Shown here in pieces: positions 22,101 through 36,423 of a stretch of DNA of 64,000 nt. The translations under genes and the position numbers were made by a program. The notes below the pieces were generated by a model, which saw only the letters and a program-made list of their open reading frames with translations, did not search any database and was not told where the DNA came from. Numbering within the stretch: position 1 is the first letter of the stretch; each line of letters starts with the position of its first letter. Where the stretch lies: assembly GCA_964036295.1 (NCBI GenBank), contig OZ038466.1:24569997-24633996 (forward strand). Direction: 5' to 3'. This stretch comes from Plumapathes pennacea. Taxonomy: Eukaryota > Cnidaria > Anthozoa > Antipatharia > Myriopathidae.

Positions 22101-23400
22101 TTTTCTTTGTGACCGCAGCTATTTCACCTGAAACTCCAAATTCTTTTGACAACTTTTTCTTTTTAACTTTACCACTGTGTGTCTGTTTGATGTTTGCCTG
22201 ACTGCCATCTTCACCTTGGGCTATCACATGACCTGGGGAAAGTACTGCAGCTGTTGTTTTTCTTTTCTTACTGCTTGAAGACTCTGGAGTTTCACTCATA
22301 CCCAAGAGGTCTCCATCACCATTGTCTCCCTGATCACAAGGAACTGGCCTTTCTTTTCTCCTTTCTTTTGAGCTTCCTCCTAATAATGGAAAGGCACGCT
22401 TGGGTACAGGGGTCCTGGAAGACGACCTCGCAGGTGAGGGCTCAGAGAGAGAGCTCATTGGTGAGCCCTGATGTTCTTCTTCTTGAGGCTCTTCTTCCCT
22501 ACCAGGATTTTCTTCCTTGATTCGAGAGCTACCCTCACCTTCCAAAAGGGCAAATGAGCGCTTGGGAACTGGAGTTCTTGTGGAAGTTCGTACTTTTTGA
22601 GAAGCAATCTCCTCCTGTGCCTCCTTCTTCACCTCAGGACTTAACTGTTCTCTTTCATTCACAAGCTGCTGCAAAGATGTCTGCAACAAGGGGAAGGTAC
22701 GCTTTGGAACAGGAGTCCTTGAAGATGCCCTAATTTTAGGAGACAGGGCTGCATCTGCCCATTCACTGCTCTCCAACTCATCAGATCCTCCAGCACTACC
22801 TAGCTGATTTTTCATTCCTTTTCGAGTTCTCTCTTTCTGTTTCATGGCTTTGTGTTGGCTATCACTCTGTGCCGATGCTGGTTGACTCACTGGGTCACAG
22901 GACTTCTCATGTACTTCTATCTTCACTTTTGCAAGGTCCCAAGCCATTGTTGGATTGTCAGTGTAGGTTTCACCACTATTCCCTTCTGGAACGCTGCGTT
23001 GGTTTGCCATCTCTTCTATATACTGCTGGTAGCTTCGTCTCGTTTCTCTCTTATGGCCGACCTCAAAATCTGCAGGTTCCTTCTTTATCATGTCGCTTAA
23101 GGCAACTTCTTCCCGTGGGTTCGAGCTACTGGACGCAGCTGACTTGAATGCTGCCCCTCCGTGACTATCTGACACCCTAACATTTTCCGTAACATAATCA
23201 TCATCAAATATTTTGGCCTTTGGGGTTCGTCCGGACCTGCGAACATGCACCTCTGGTTCAGTGTGGCCGCCATCTTTGCCTGATCTCAATTCACCCAGAA
23301 CTTGTTCCAATCTTTTACGCTTTACGTCCGAAACCGAGCCGCGCTCCGACGAATCTTCGCACGATTCTCTCTTTCGCTTTTTATCTTTTCTTTGGGACAT
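19192..23400 (-). CDS. HMGXB4: HMG-box protein HMGXB4
   Basis: HMGXB4 is a nuclear HMG-box chromatin protein. Six exons join in frame: 23400-21106, 20760-20682, 20430-20366, 20254-20096, 19983-19861 and 19239-19192, giving 922 residues (human about 600). The 5' ATG at 23400 (MSQRKDKK) is the first in the open frame. The first exon holds a long basic, Ser/Lys-rich disordered region. It includes ETRRSYQQYIEE, similar to the KKRSYKDFLREE region of the vertebrate protein, and three copies of RTPVPKRxFxLL near residues 228, 275 and 329. The HMG box spans exons 2-4 (about 766-825): SYLLFCKQERPRIAKQNPG, FSQISKKVGEAWNKLPDEEK, IWRDKAKNANRK. The C-terminus matches the family: PIDMAAHLRLLGESLL, GSMSVLLDSVLCAMSPL and LDNLAHIMPGIG before the stop. 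It diverges from SREK1IP1 across 228 bp. Confidence 0.93.
19641..19780. repeat. Direct plus inverted repeat foldback in HMGXB4 intron 5
   Basis: Arms of about 28 bp (19711-19739 and 19752-19780) share the core GAGCGCTAGCCCT and TCGTCGGAGC, with a loop of about 12 nt. An additional diverged direct copy of the left arm (TTTCGAGC ... TCTTCGTCGGAGC) lies at about 19641-19675. This resembles the end of a foldback or MITE family. Confidence 0.75.
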
Positions 23401-23628
23401 TTTTTCTTGCTTTTGCTTTTGTAATCGATGCAAGAATACCGAACTCTTGATTCAAGAAGGGCAACAACAGAATACCGCCATGTTGAGGGTTCGGGGTGGA
23501 GTCTGGGGAGAGCAATCACCAGTTCCCCGCCGATATACCGAGGAAAGCAAAATGGCGGGCGACGAGTGAGAAAGAAGTTTGTTGAATCATTTCGACTTTA
23601 CTTCTGTCGATCACGAAAGAATTGAAAT
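23401..23628. promoter_or_regulatory. Bidirectional promoter, HMGXB4 / SREK1IP1
   Basis: Only 228 bp separate the divergent ATG codons. It contains CCGCCATGTT (23475-23484) and AAATGGCGGGC (about 23550-23560), both YY1-type motifs, and no obvious TATA box between the genes. Promoter function is inferred from the head-to-head layout. Confidence 0.6.
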
Positions 23629-25873
<2,245 letters not shown>

Positions 25874-27304
25874 GAGCCTAACCAGTGTGAAATCAGCTGT
25901 GCTACTGTACATGGTTTATTGACAGGAAGTTCGCCAAGGAAAGGCATCCTCATTCCAGGCTCTTTTCCCTACCCAGCTCTCCTCGCCTGTTGTGCCAGAT
26001 AGGGAAAAGAGTCTGGGAACAAGGATGAAGGCAAGGTTGGAAGTATCTGAGATATGGTTATTTCCACAATTGTAGTAACATTTTGCAAACCTTTTGTAAT
26101 GTATCAAGATTAATTTTTGTCACAATAAAGCATTGTTTTGTTTTTAGTAATATTATTTCTACTGTACAGTATTGTATTTTTATTTTTACTAATACCAGTA
26201 CCGTATGTTGAATATAATTGTGTGGGCTTACAAAATAATACTTCAGAGAAACATTGGACCCAACATACCACCAGATCAGATTTCCTGTAAAAAAATAATT
26301 TGGAACAACATAATATTATCCAGTGTGGGATCCCTGAGGTCGTGATTACTGATTGGCTTGAAGTTATATTATTTAGATAAATTTACTCAGGGATAAACTT
26401 TTATTGCAAAGAAACACAAGTACAGTTTTTTTTTTTTTTTTATTATTATTTCATAGAAGTTACTGACATTTCAAACTGTGACCCTACATGTGTGTTAGGA
26501 TTTTGCTTTTACTTGTACGATGTTCCATTATTACATTTTTATAATAATAATATTGAATGTTGGCAAACATTACAAACCAACATAATAAATAAGAACAGTA
26601 CTCCAAGTGCTTCTACAGTATGTCTGAACCTACAATACCTTATTATATTGGCCATACATACCCATTGACCCAAATTCAAAACCAATATTGTCAAAAAAGG
26701 CCCATACTTGACCCAGTTGTTGTTGCAGTCCCAATATGTATAAAGAGTAATAGAAAAAAACTGATACATTTCTTAGCAAAACTATCTGATCTGACAGTAC
26801 CTTGTACTGTGGTAATACTTTTCTACCTTAGTCCTTCTTATGTTCTCAGTTTCCAACACCAGTAATCAATACCTATAAATCCAAATTTAAGGGTCTAAGT
26901 CAATACCAATCCCTGGTTGATCTACAGTACAGTACACATCATTGCACTTTGTGCAAAAATCCATTCCAAAGTAACCAAGTTAAAATCTGACAGAGTTTCC
27001 TCCTATTTCAGAGTAATAAACCCTCTCACTCCCAACCTCACAATACTAATTATCCCATTAATTGTATGAGTGATATTTGGTAGCATTAACTGGAACTTCA
27101 ATAAGCTTTTATATAAGTAAGCTATAAATAATAATTATTATTAACTTCTCCATGCTACTGTGACAGATTTAAAGAGAAAGTCAAAGTTGATCACTCAGGA
27201 AAAAGTTTAGATAACAGTCTGTGTTTCCAAAGAACAAAATGCAATTGCCCAACTCTCAAAGTGGGGGAGGGAGTGGATGTGAATTACAGCAGCCTGGTCT
27301 TCAG
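25874..27304. other. Convergent intergenic region SREK1IP1 / DBT
   Basis: Contains the SREK1IP1 3' UTR with poly(A) signal AATAAA (26124-26129), an imperfect foldback at 25945-26027 and a poly(T) run near 26427-26444. The right part should be DBT 3' UTR. No additional gene is seen. Confidence 0.5.
25945..26027. repeat. Imperfect foldback in SREK1IP1 3' UTR
   Basis: Arms of about 26 bp (25945-25970 and 26001-26027), sharing CTCTTTTCCCT and its complement AGGGAAAAGAG, with a 30-nt loop containing CTCTCCTCGCC. Transcribed as RNA it would form a hairpin downstream of the stop codon. Confidence 0.65.
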
Positions 27305-30300
27305 TTATCTCATATCTGTCAACATTGTAGCTGGATTTTCGAGGTACGACTTCCAAAGATTCGAAAATCTACACATGGTTGCACCTTCTATAACCCGATG
27401 ATCAGCTGACCAGCTCACATACATGATGTGAGCCTTATACACATTGTCATTTTCATCAAACCGGGGAAGTGTCTGCAACAACAGTGGATCCTGTTAGACC
27501 TTTCATTTCAAAGTTACCAGTGTAACAGCTAAGTAGCAGATAATGGTATTTTTTGGTAATTTATTTTATATATAGTGATTGGTAATGAAGACTTTTGTAA
27601 AGGCATTAGATTTAAAATCATTTGCATGTCTTACCTGAATCTTGCCAAGTGCACCAATCGCCACCTCTGGAGGCATAATGACAGGCTTTGCATATGTCCC
27701 ACCAATCTGGAAAATGGAATGAGATTCATGCAACTCAACTTCAGGCCATAACACCTAGCCAAGCCCAAGCCCTGCCCAGAATACTGAACCAGTATGCGTG
27801 CACAAGATTGGTGTGTGTTGTTCTATCCCAGGGTCTGAAAAAAATATCACCGTATTTCTCTTAGCACATGAAGCTTTGTGCAAAACTCACTGAGCCAATG
27901 TTCGAGAGTGAAAATGTTCCTCCTGTCAGGTCGGTGGGGCTGAGTTTTCCTTCCACACCCAGTTTGTGCAATCTGTTGAGATCTACGGCAATGTCAAACA
28001 AAGACTTGTGTTGCACATCTTTGATGTTTGGTACCACTAAGCCTTGGGGTGTATCCATGGCAATGCCAATATTGTGGGATGCCTGGAGATTAAAAATATA
28101 GGATCCCACCAGTTAAATTGTTCTGTCTAAATTAAAGTTATCAATTTGTAAAAACACAAACAAACAAAATTATAAAAAAAAAAATACAGTACACTGTGCT
28201 GTTAATCCTAAATTGAGAGATAATATATTCTGAGATTGGGAGATAAGGCATGGAGGCAGGAGATTAATGTAAGTAATAGTGGGAGAGGGTCTAGCTCCTA
28301 CATCAAGTGAAAGGGAATGGCAGGTCTGAAACAATGTACCAATATTGAAGTTTGACATTTGAATTCCTGATAACACTGAAAAGCTGATTTTGGTGTCAAC
28401 TCTCTCCTACCTTGTAAGTGATTTGTGTACATTCTGGGTCTAATGTGCTGTTTAGAATTGGAAAATGCCTAAGTGCCATAGACGCAGCCTTGATGAACAT
28501 GGGCATGAAGGAAAGCTTCACTCCTCTGGAGGCCATGGATTCCTTCATGTGCTCTCTTAGTCTACAACAAACAAACAAACAGACATGAGAAAAGAAAACT
28601 TCACATTTTGCAATGGAACAGTGATGCCTATATGTTTTGTTTGGCATAGGCTGAGGGAGAAGAAACCCAAACACACAGATCATAGAAACATGGATACTAC
28701 CTGACAAGCTCATTGAGTATGACTTCATCATTGTAGCCAAAGTGTGGTATGGTAAGAGCAGCCGTCATGGCTTTTACCATGGCTTTCCTGATGCCCCTGA
28801 TTGGTTCTGTTCTGTCCTCAAGTGCAACCTCTGGAGCATAGACTGGAGTTACTGGGGCTGTCGGAGGGGCTGCTGGTGTTGATACAGCTGGAGCTGGACA
28901 AAATATAATCATGGAAGAAAATTCTGGTATCAAGAATGATCAATCTAGATATTTTTGGTCAACAGGCCTTTTGCATTGATGGATCATGTACTGTATTATT
29001 TTGGGATGAAAACATATTTGGCAGCTCGCCCAAAAGCAAGTTGCAGCCATGAATCACTAGCTCAGATAATTCAAACAGAGCAAGTTGATGGGAAAATCTA
29101 CTAGCCCAACATGAAAGACCCATAGAACCAGGGTAGTGGACAAGGCTTTTGTCATGCCCAGTTGATGTGATTTATATATTATTCTAGGCTTTATTTTTTA
29201 TTTAAAATTTATCATCATCAAAACAATATTATAACAAGATTTGCTCTTCTCAACACACCTGCTTGACTTGCTGTTTTCATGTGTTCAATGAACTTCAGGA
29301 TATCTTCCTTCAAGACCCTGCCATCTTTTCCACTACCAGGGACATCAATCAAGTTGATCTAAAACAATGTAAAGAACACACTATAACAAGAGCTTAAGGC
29401 AGTGTGACATACAAATTAAAATACTTTGGAGGTATTTATGAATCATACTTACATTGTGTTCCATACAAAGTTTGCGAACAGCTGGCGTAGCTAGTGCTTT
29501 TCCACCACTCCTTGCCTTAGTTTCCTGTTGCACTTCAGCCGGTTGGGGTTGGGATGGGGATGTATATTGAGTTGTTGGCTGTGGGGGTGGGGGTAAGGGA
29601 TCATTGATAGTTCCTGTTGGTTGAGGCTTCTGCTGACCAGCCATCACATCTTCTGCAGGACTTGTACCAGTATCACTGGCTGAAAAATTAATTGAATTGA
29701 ACGTGAATTAACCCTCTAACCTGCCTTGAAATCTCTCTTCTTTTTCACTTACCACTCTCTCCAGTAGAAACCTCAATGTCGACTATGGGTTTGCCAACTT
29801 TTGCCATGTCATCTACTTCATAGTAAAGTTTCTTGACAATACCATCAAACCGACTGGTGATAGTAACAGAGGCCTGTGGTGATAAAACATAACTGAAGTG
29901 TAGTAGTTATATAGAGTTTACACATAATAAATTTTGGGTTGTTTCTGAGCCCTGTGACAGAAATAATATTGTGACACCATCTGGTTTCTAAATTTTGTTT
30001 GTCTGTCAACAATTTTCAAATTCATCTATATGATAAAGAAGGAAGGACTCTACTAATACCCAACAGCATTCTCAGGGCAATCTTTGCCATCAAGATCATA
30101 TATACACATGGGAATTTTAAATACTGTATAAAGACTACATTTGGTATGAAACTTTGGTTGTAAATGACTGGATATCTGCCATGTTGTCTGCACTAACATT
30201 TTGGACCTGACTTTATATTGAAAGACACCTACCTTATCACTCTGTACTTCACAGATGCTGTCAAACTGACTTACTCGGTCTCCCTCCTTCACATACCTAA

Positions 30301-31174
30301 ACAAGATAATACAAACTACTTACAGGCTGGCCAAGGACAAGACAAACTCAACAATTCCATAAATGTGTGCAGTTCAGTTGTCTCTGCTTACCATTCTTTG
30401 ATAGTGACTTCAGCAATACCTTCTCCAATGTCAGAGAGATTAAATGGCATGACTTCCCCATATAGACCTTGATGGTGTGCAGAACAAATCAATAATATTC
30501 AACCATCACTAAAGAGGCTTAGAATGCTACGGTGGGAACTACAAAAATAAGTAGGGGGGGGGGGGGGAGGGGGTGTCCATTTTAAGTGGAAGATTGCTAT
30601 ATCAGTGCCTATGTTTAGGCCACTTAAACTCCCCCCTCCCTCCCTCCCCTCCCTACTCCCATAATGGGCCACGCCTCCCCAACGCCCCTAAACAAATCAT
30701 ACCTTATTTGCTGCCAAACGAGACGTTCTCATTTTATTCATGCGTCTAAACTAATCGATCAGTCAATAAATCTGACCAAACAAGAAAAAAAATCAGGGAT
30801 ATATAAACGGAAACATTATAAAACTAATTAACTCACCGGTCGATGTTCGCAAAAGGCGGCGATTTCCCTGACTTCTTTGCCATGCCTTTTCAAAATGAAA
30901 CATCCATAAATTACGTAAATAAAAATCGAAGACAACAAAATCCCATAAACAACGAAAAAAAACATTTACTTGGGAAGTCTTGTTTGTTGCGACATAGGCA
31001 CAAATCTCTCGTGCTCCGCCAAAACTACGGGGACCCTGTGAAATTAAAGATTAAAAGCGTCAGTCTCCTTCACGCCTCTCAAGTTGTTGGACGTAACAAG
31101 CGTACCTGGTGTCTCAAATGGTTGAAAGAACGTCTACAAACTATACTCCGCATAAAAACTATTCGGGAGGCCAT
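27305..31174 (-). CDS. DBT: Branched-chain alpha-keto acid dehydrogenase E2 (dihydrolipoyl transacylase)
   Basis: DBT is the mitochondrial E2 core that transfers branched-chain acyl groups from lipoyl-lysine to CoA in Leu/Ile/Val breakdown. Thirteen exons join in frame: 31174-31106, 31035-30970, 30885-30837, 30467-30392, 30296-30233, 29873-29753, 29679-29453, 29358-29259, 28893-28701, 28561-28411, 28082-27891, 27706-27635 and 27472-27305, giving 515 residues (human 482). The N-terminus [20 protein letters not shown] fits a mitochondrial presequence. The lipoyl domain (about 63-148) has [18 protein letters not shown] and lipoyl Lys108 in EVQSDKAS. A Pro/Gln-rich linker precedes the E3-binding domain ([23 protein letters not shown]). 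The catalytic domain has [30 protein letters not shown] and [12 protein letters not shown]. The usual HxxxDG motif reads HRVIEG (His485, Glu489). It diverges from CWC27 across 168 bp. Confidence 0.95.
30554..30660. repeat. Poly(G)/poly(C) inverted tract in DBT intron 3
   Basis: A GTAGGGG... run of about 20 G residues is followed about 60 bp later by the pyrimidine-rich complement CCCCCCTCCCTCCCTCCCC. Flanking TTTTAAGTGG and CCACTTAAA also pair. The whole forms a long hairpin with G-quadruplex potential. Confidence 0.7.
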
Positions 31175-31342
31175 ATTGAAACACGTGGATTCCACCAAAG
31201 GGAGCGTGCGTTAAAGCGTAACACCGCTGAGAGGTTGTTTTGACACTGTCCAAGATGGCGGCCGTCAGTTGAAAAATTTGATCGTCTACCAGTTTACGTT
31301 ATTCGCCCCTTAAATCGCATCGTTACCTGAGGGAGACTAAAG
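31175..31342. promoter_or_regulatory. Bidirectional promoter, DBT / CWC27
   Basis: 168 bp lie between the divergent ATG codons. It contains AAGATGGCGGC at 31252-31262, an exact YY1-type motif typical of housekeeping promoters. No TATA box is evident. Function is inferred from the layout. Confidence 0.65.
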
Positions 31343-34300
31343 ATGAGCAACATCTATATCCAGGAGCCGCCCACAAGTGGGAAGGTTGCAAATAGTTGAT
31401 ATAGATCCAACACATCTAACGGAAATAATTTTATAGACTTTTACAGACTGAGAATCAGGAAAAAACTCTTTGCGATCTCATTCATTTACTTAGGTGCTGC
31501 TCACTACATCATGTGGAGAGATCGACATAGAGCTGTGGGCGAAAGAAACACCCAAAGCTTGCAGGAATTTCATCCAGTTGTGCATGGAAGGCTACTACGA
31601 CAACACGATTTTTCACAGGATCGTAAAAGGTACAGTACACAACTCATGCTATTGTTGGTTAGAACTTGGGAATTATTATAAAGCATTAAATTTCAAAGTA
31701 ATCCCCCACCCCCTCTCCCCACAGCTTGAAACGTTCTGGGAGGGGGGTGGAAGGTTACTCTAGAATATGCAGGCAAAGGTAAACATTAATTCAACTGTGC
31801 GTTTCCTCAATACATAGGTTAGTGTAACTAAACAATTTGTCTGTTTGTAAAAGGATTTTGCATCCAAGGAGGCGACCCAACAGGGACAGGAACTGGTAAG
31901 CTTTGATCTCCTATGTACAAGGTTCAGATGGTGTTAAAACCCTTAGCTTTAGCCAAATAAACCTCTCTCAGGAGTCAAAGAAATTATAACTCCATGTGAG
32001 TACCAGCTGAGCTAGCATAACAGTTGGCATAGAAGTACTGACAGTGCTTTAACTGTAAGTTATTCTGATCTTTACACAGGGGGTGAATCAATCTATGGGT
32101 ATCCATTCAAGGTAATCTACTTTTTACTGTTTTGAGTTGGTTAAATAAGAAAATAATACAATACCTTTTGTAAGGGGGAGGGGGGCAGGGCAATATGTAG
32201 CAGAAGCTTGTGTACCTGAGAACCATCTCAAATCATATTCCATGTACGGCTTGAATTTATTCATGGCAGGATGAATTTCATCAAAGGTTGAGATTTACCA
32301 GGAGGGGCCTTGTTGCCATGGCAAATGCTGGGCCGAACGACAATCACAGCCAGTTCTTCTTTACCTTGGATCGTGCTGATGAACTCAACAAGAAACACAC
32401 CATCTTTGGGAAGGTAGTGTACAAACTAAGATAAGATATAAAAAGGAATAAAAAGGGATAACTGAACTGTGTTCAGACAGTGGTTTTGTAAGTTGAGAAT
32501 GTAAAAAGAGGGTTTGTCTGTGATCCTGGGTCTTACAAGAACATATGTCCAGTATATTCCTGAGTGCAAAACAATATTCTTTCTTGACTTGTTGTCTTTA
32601 GTTATTAGATAATTCAATAGAAAACTCAAGTGGTCTGGCTGTAACCTCTTGTGTTGATTGTATACTTGTTGGCATTATACTTAACTGTAGGTAACTGGTA
32701 ATACAATTTACAACATGCTCAAGATGGAAAATTGTGAAGTGGACAATAAGGACAGGCCATTATTTCCTCCCAAGATCATCAAAACTGAGGTAAACAAAAC
32801 CATGTTTGTACAAAACAGCATACAAGTTTTGTCAAATGCCAAGTTCTCGGTACTATAATATTTCAATCAAGAAATGTTATATGAGATTTGTCTGATTGCA
32901 GCTAATTAATTTGATTTGTAGATTCTGTCCAACCCCTTCGATGACATTGAGCCAAGAGAGAGCAAGAGCAAAGTTGAAGAAAAATCGGCAGCTCCGCAGA
33001 AGGCACCAAAAACCAAAGGAACAAAGTAAGCCATTTAGTCTGGATGCCATCTTTACAACAATAAATTATTATATTGTATTTGAGTTGTAGCAAATAAATA
33101 TGTAACTGTGTATTATGTATTATGTACAGTAATAGTGTATCATTGTAAAGTTATTAGTGGGATGTGTTGAATCTCAGGAGAAACTTGTATAACATGTGCA
33201 TCAGTCATGATCTGTATTCTTTGACTTTTCTCTGTCCAAATATGGCGGTTGGGTGGGTGCTAGTTTCGTGGCTTATCTATTTAATTTGCTGTAGGAATTT
33301 CAAATTGCTTTCATTTGGAGATGAAGCTGAAGATGATGAGACTGAAACTGTTGGTGCAAGTAAGGTCAGAAAAAAAAATCGGAACTCTCCTAATTTTTTG
33401 ATTGAGTAATTTTTCGTCCTAATTTTACAATACAAACCCAATAAAACGAATGAGTTCTTGTTTGTTGAATAGTCTGTGAAAATGAAGAGCAGCCACGACC
33501 TCCTCGATGATCCTAAACTCAGTTCAAAACCGGCAGTAGAGGAGACTAAAGCGAAAAAGGTACCACGTCAATCCATATGCTCACATGTTCAGGTTCCTGC
33601 CGGATTATGTCCGCTAAACTTTGCTGTCATTTTTAGCCTGTGTTTGCTCATAACACGACTTCCTCGATATGTTTTGTCCAGAACAAACTTTTTATTTCCA
33701 GTCGTTCTCGAAACTTTGCAGTTGTTGGGCAAGAAATTGGGAGAAAGAATTTGGTTTCCTAAAAGTTAGCGGTATTCACTGAACCAACGAAACCGTAACC
33801 CTAACACTAATCCTAATCCTTTCGTTCCAGGATGGCAGTGATGAAGATTACGACGAAAGAATGAAGGAACAAGTTCGACAAAAGCTGAAGAAACAGAAAG
33901 CCGATAAAGATGAATCTACTCCTGATGATTCTGAAACCACAAAACGTACCGACAGAAGGTAACTTGCTTTGATACCTTTGATACATTTTAATACTAACGA
34001 CGAATACCGTACATACTTCCACCAGAATACGCTTCCAAAAACCTCGGTTTTTGAAGTCACCTTCGTTTTCAAAGATGGTCTCCACTTTCGGAACCGTTTT
34101 CAAAATTTGTTTTGAGCGAAACTGAAAGCAATAAAAAAGATGCATTTTCAGGTGTTAGTGTGAACGTGGCTAAAACGTTTCCAAAAGTGCATGTGCACTT
34201 TTTTCTCCTGTTTTTAACAGGAGATGAAAACAACAAAATTATTACGATTTTTACGATCTTTACGATTTTTACATAGTGAAAACTGCATTATTTTTAGTGT

Positions 34301-36423
34301 GGACGGGATGTTGGTCAATGTGAGTTTTCTTCTGCAGCAAAGAACTCCGGAAGGAATCCAACAAGCTGAAACGGGAGATGTTAGAATCCAAACGCAAAAA
34401 CGAAGATCAAGAAGACCAGGAGCAACGCAAACGAACGAAAAGTGAGCGCGTTAATTTAGTGTTCTTTTCAATATTAAGTACCCTGGTCCCGGGATCCTGG
34501 ATTTCCGAGTTCAAATTTATTTTACACAGTCAACAGTCTGGACACTATACAGACGAACAAGGTTTATTGGCCCCGGCCGGTCGAATTTCACTTACCTGTC
34601 TGTATATAAACTACGAAATGTAAAATCGAATATTGCGTGCTTCTCTTTTTTGGTAATACAATATTCAGTCCACTTTGGTCGGAAATCCCCAAACGCGAAT
34701 TTTACAAGTACTGTTGATCAAATGCGTAAAACATTTCCTCTACCATGAAACTGTTGGCTTTACAGCGCTCTTATTTACAGGTAAATCATGCATAAGTCGA
34801 TGTTGCGTGCAATATTTCATTTTTGAAAGTTTCTTACAAACACGACTGCTTGTCACCAAACGAGACAAGGCCCTTGCCACGGGTGAACAATACTCCAGTG
34901 TGTTGTCAAAAATCCTTCCAACATCTTTGTTGTCTTTTACGGCTTTATCATAGCCGCACTGGTGGTTCAGTGGTAGAATTCTCGCCTGCCACGCGGGAGG
35001 CCCGGGTTCGATTCCCGGCCAGTGCAATTCATTTTTTTCCGAAACTGGTTTTGTCACTCTTTTGGGAAAATTCAAACATTTTTACAAAAGAGGCTATCGT
35101 TTTGCTGGACGTTATACATATTTTAGTGTTTGCCTTCCCAAAGAAATGCAGCTGCGGTACAAAGTTCTCACAAAGTTGCTTGTTTGTCTCGTTTCTTCAG
35201 AGGAAGCAGGTCATTCTTCGGATGTTCTTACGGATTTCCACGCCGAACAGAAACTCTACCTGGCGAAGAAGAAGAAAGAACAACGACGTAAAGGCGACGG
35301 ACGAGACGCGCAGGTGCAGATTCATGCAGTAGCATTCTTATTTGTGAAAACCAAAACAGGACGAGTGCATACATTTATCGACGTAACTCCCAGGGCCCGG
35401 TTGTTTAAAGCTCGATCAGGCTGATCCTGCGTGGTTAGGTCCAAAGGTTTTGCTCAAGATACCTCTTTCTCGATATTATTTTGGTTAGAACAAGATTTTA
35501 GCATGGCTCGTCTTTGATCAAAAGCTCACAGTTTGTTGGCCAAGAAATCAAGAAAAAGAGTTTGGTTAATCCTGGAGTACACGAGACTCGTTAAAACGAG
35601 CACGTGCCAGCGATTCTTGAATTTTAGAATTTTGTTTTTTCTATTTGCAGGGCCTTACTCATTTTGCAAGTTCTAAATAATCGCAGCAAATACATTTCCT
35701 CTGGGTGTTCTTTATTCCTTTACAGTTTGCTTCTGTACTTATTTGTTTCTTTTCTCCCTGTTTTGTTCTATTTTCGCCTTCTTTCTGTCGACGTCTTGTG
35801 TAGACTATCTCGCTGCTGGCTGACTTCCAATCTAAACTAGAACAGTCTGAACCAGAGCCAGAGATCAAACAAGCCGAGGACGAGGATCTCGACGAAGAGG
35901 ATGACACTGGATGGTAAGGGATATTTCCGGCATGCATTGGTGAATTGGTGTACAGTCAACTCACTCTAAGCTGGACACCCTCGGGACTAGCTCCAACTGT
36001 CCGTCTTAAATAGAGTTCAGTTAGAGTAAACGACCGAAGAAACGGGCAGGGATCGCTCCTACCAGGTGTCCGTCTTAGAGGGGTGTCCGTTGAGAAGAGG
36101 GAGTTGACTGCACAGTCCGCCAAGTTCAATACCGCCTTACAAAGAGAGATGGTATTTGCTACCTACAATAAAGCTATAACAGTAAACTGCACGAGTTCTT
36201 TGGGGTCACTGAGCTCTTCTCGCTTGTTTCGTGACACCATTCCCTATCGTTCTTCTTTCATAGGATGTCACACATTCTGTCGTGCGAAGAGGCACGTGCC
36301 AGACAAGCGAAAGACGCGAACATACAAGACGCGGACACGTACGAAATATTCGACCCCAGAAATCCGATCAACAAAAGACGACGAGAAGCGAGCAAACAGA
36401 ACATGAAAAACAAGCGACGATGA
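31343..36423 (+). CDS. CWC27: Spliceosome-associated cyclophilin CWC27
   Basis: CWC27 is a cyclophilin-type protein of the activated spliceosome. Fourteen exons join in frame: 31343-31384, 31494-31629, 31854-31895, 32080-32111, 32270-32413, 32691-32789, 32922-33025, 33295-33364, 33473-33559, 33831-33958, 34338-34441, 35201-35313, 35804-35913 and 36264-36423, giving 456 residues (human 472). The cyclophilin domain starts MSNIYIQEPPTSGKVLL, with FHRIVKGFCIQGGDPTGTG and SQFFFTLDRADELNKKHTIFG. In that last block Glu replaces the Trp of active cyclophilins, as in human CWC27, so it is probably not an efficient isomerase. A charged linker (FKLLSFGDEAED, MKSSHDLLDD) leads to Lys/Glu coiled-coil-rich exons and the conserved tail DDTGWMSHIL, DTYEIFDPRNPINKRRRE. 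The first donor (AAG/GTTGCA) is weak. An intact tRNA-Gly gene lies in the intron before exon 12. Confidence 0.95.
34956..35026 (+). tRNA. tRNA-Gly (anticodon GCC), nested in a CWC27 intron
   Basis: A 71-nt cloverleaf-capable gene. The acceptor stem GCACTGG pairs with CCAGTGC. The A-box is TGGTTCAGTGG and the anticodon GCC is at 34988-34990 in the loop CTGCCAC. The T-arm/B-box is GGTTCGATTCC, with discriminator A at 35026. A T run just downstream (from about 35032) is a Pol III terminator. It matches the metazoan tRNA-Gly-GCC almost base for base, so it should be functional. It is on the same strand as CWC27. Confidence 0.97.

Noticed and set aside
21695-22201. 168-codon plus-strand frame opposite HMGXB4 exon 1
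   Set aside because: A shadow of the Lys/Ser-rich coding sequence; its Phe/Cys/Ser-rich product reflects complementarity.
23401-23433. Upstream extension of HMGXB4 by 11 codons
   Set aside because: The extension begins with TTG, not ATG; the first ATG in the frame is at 23400.
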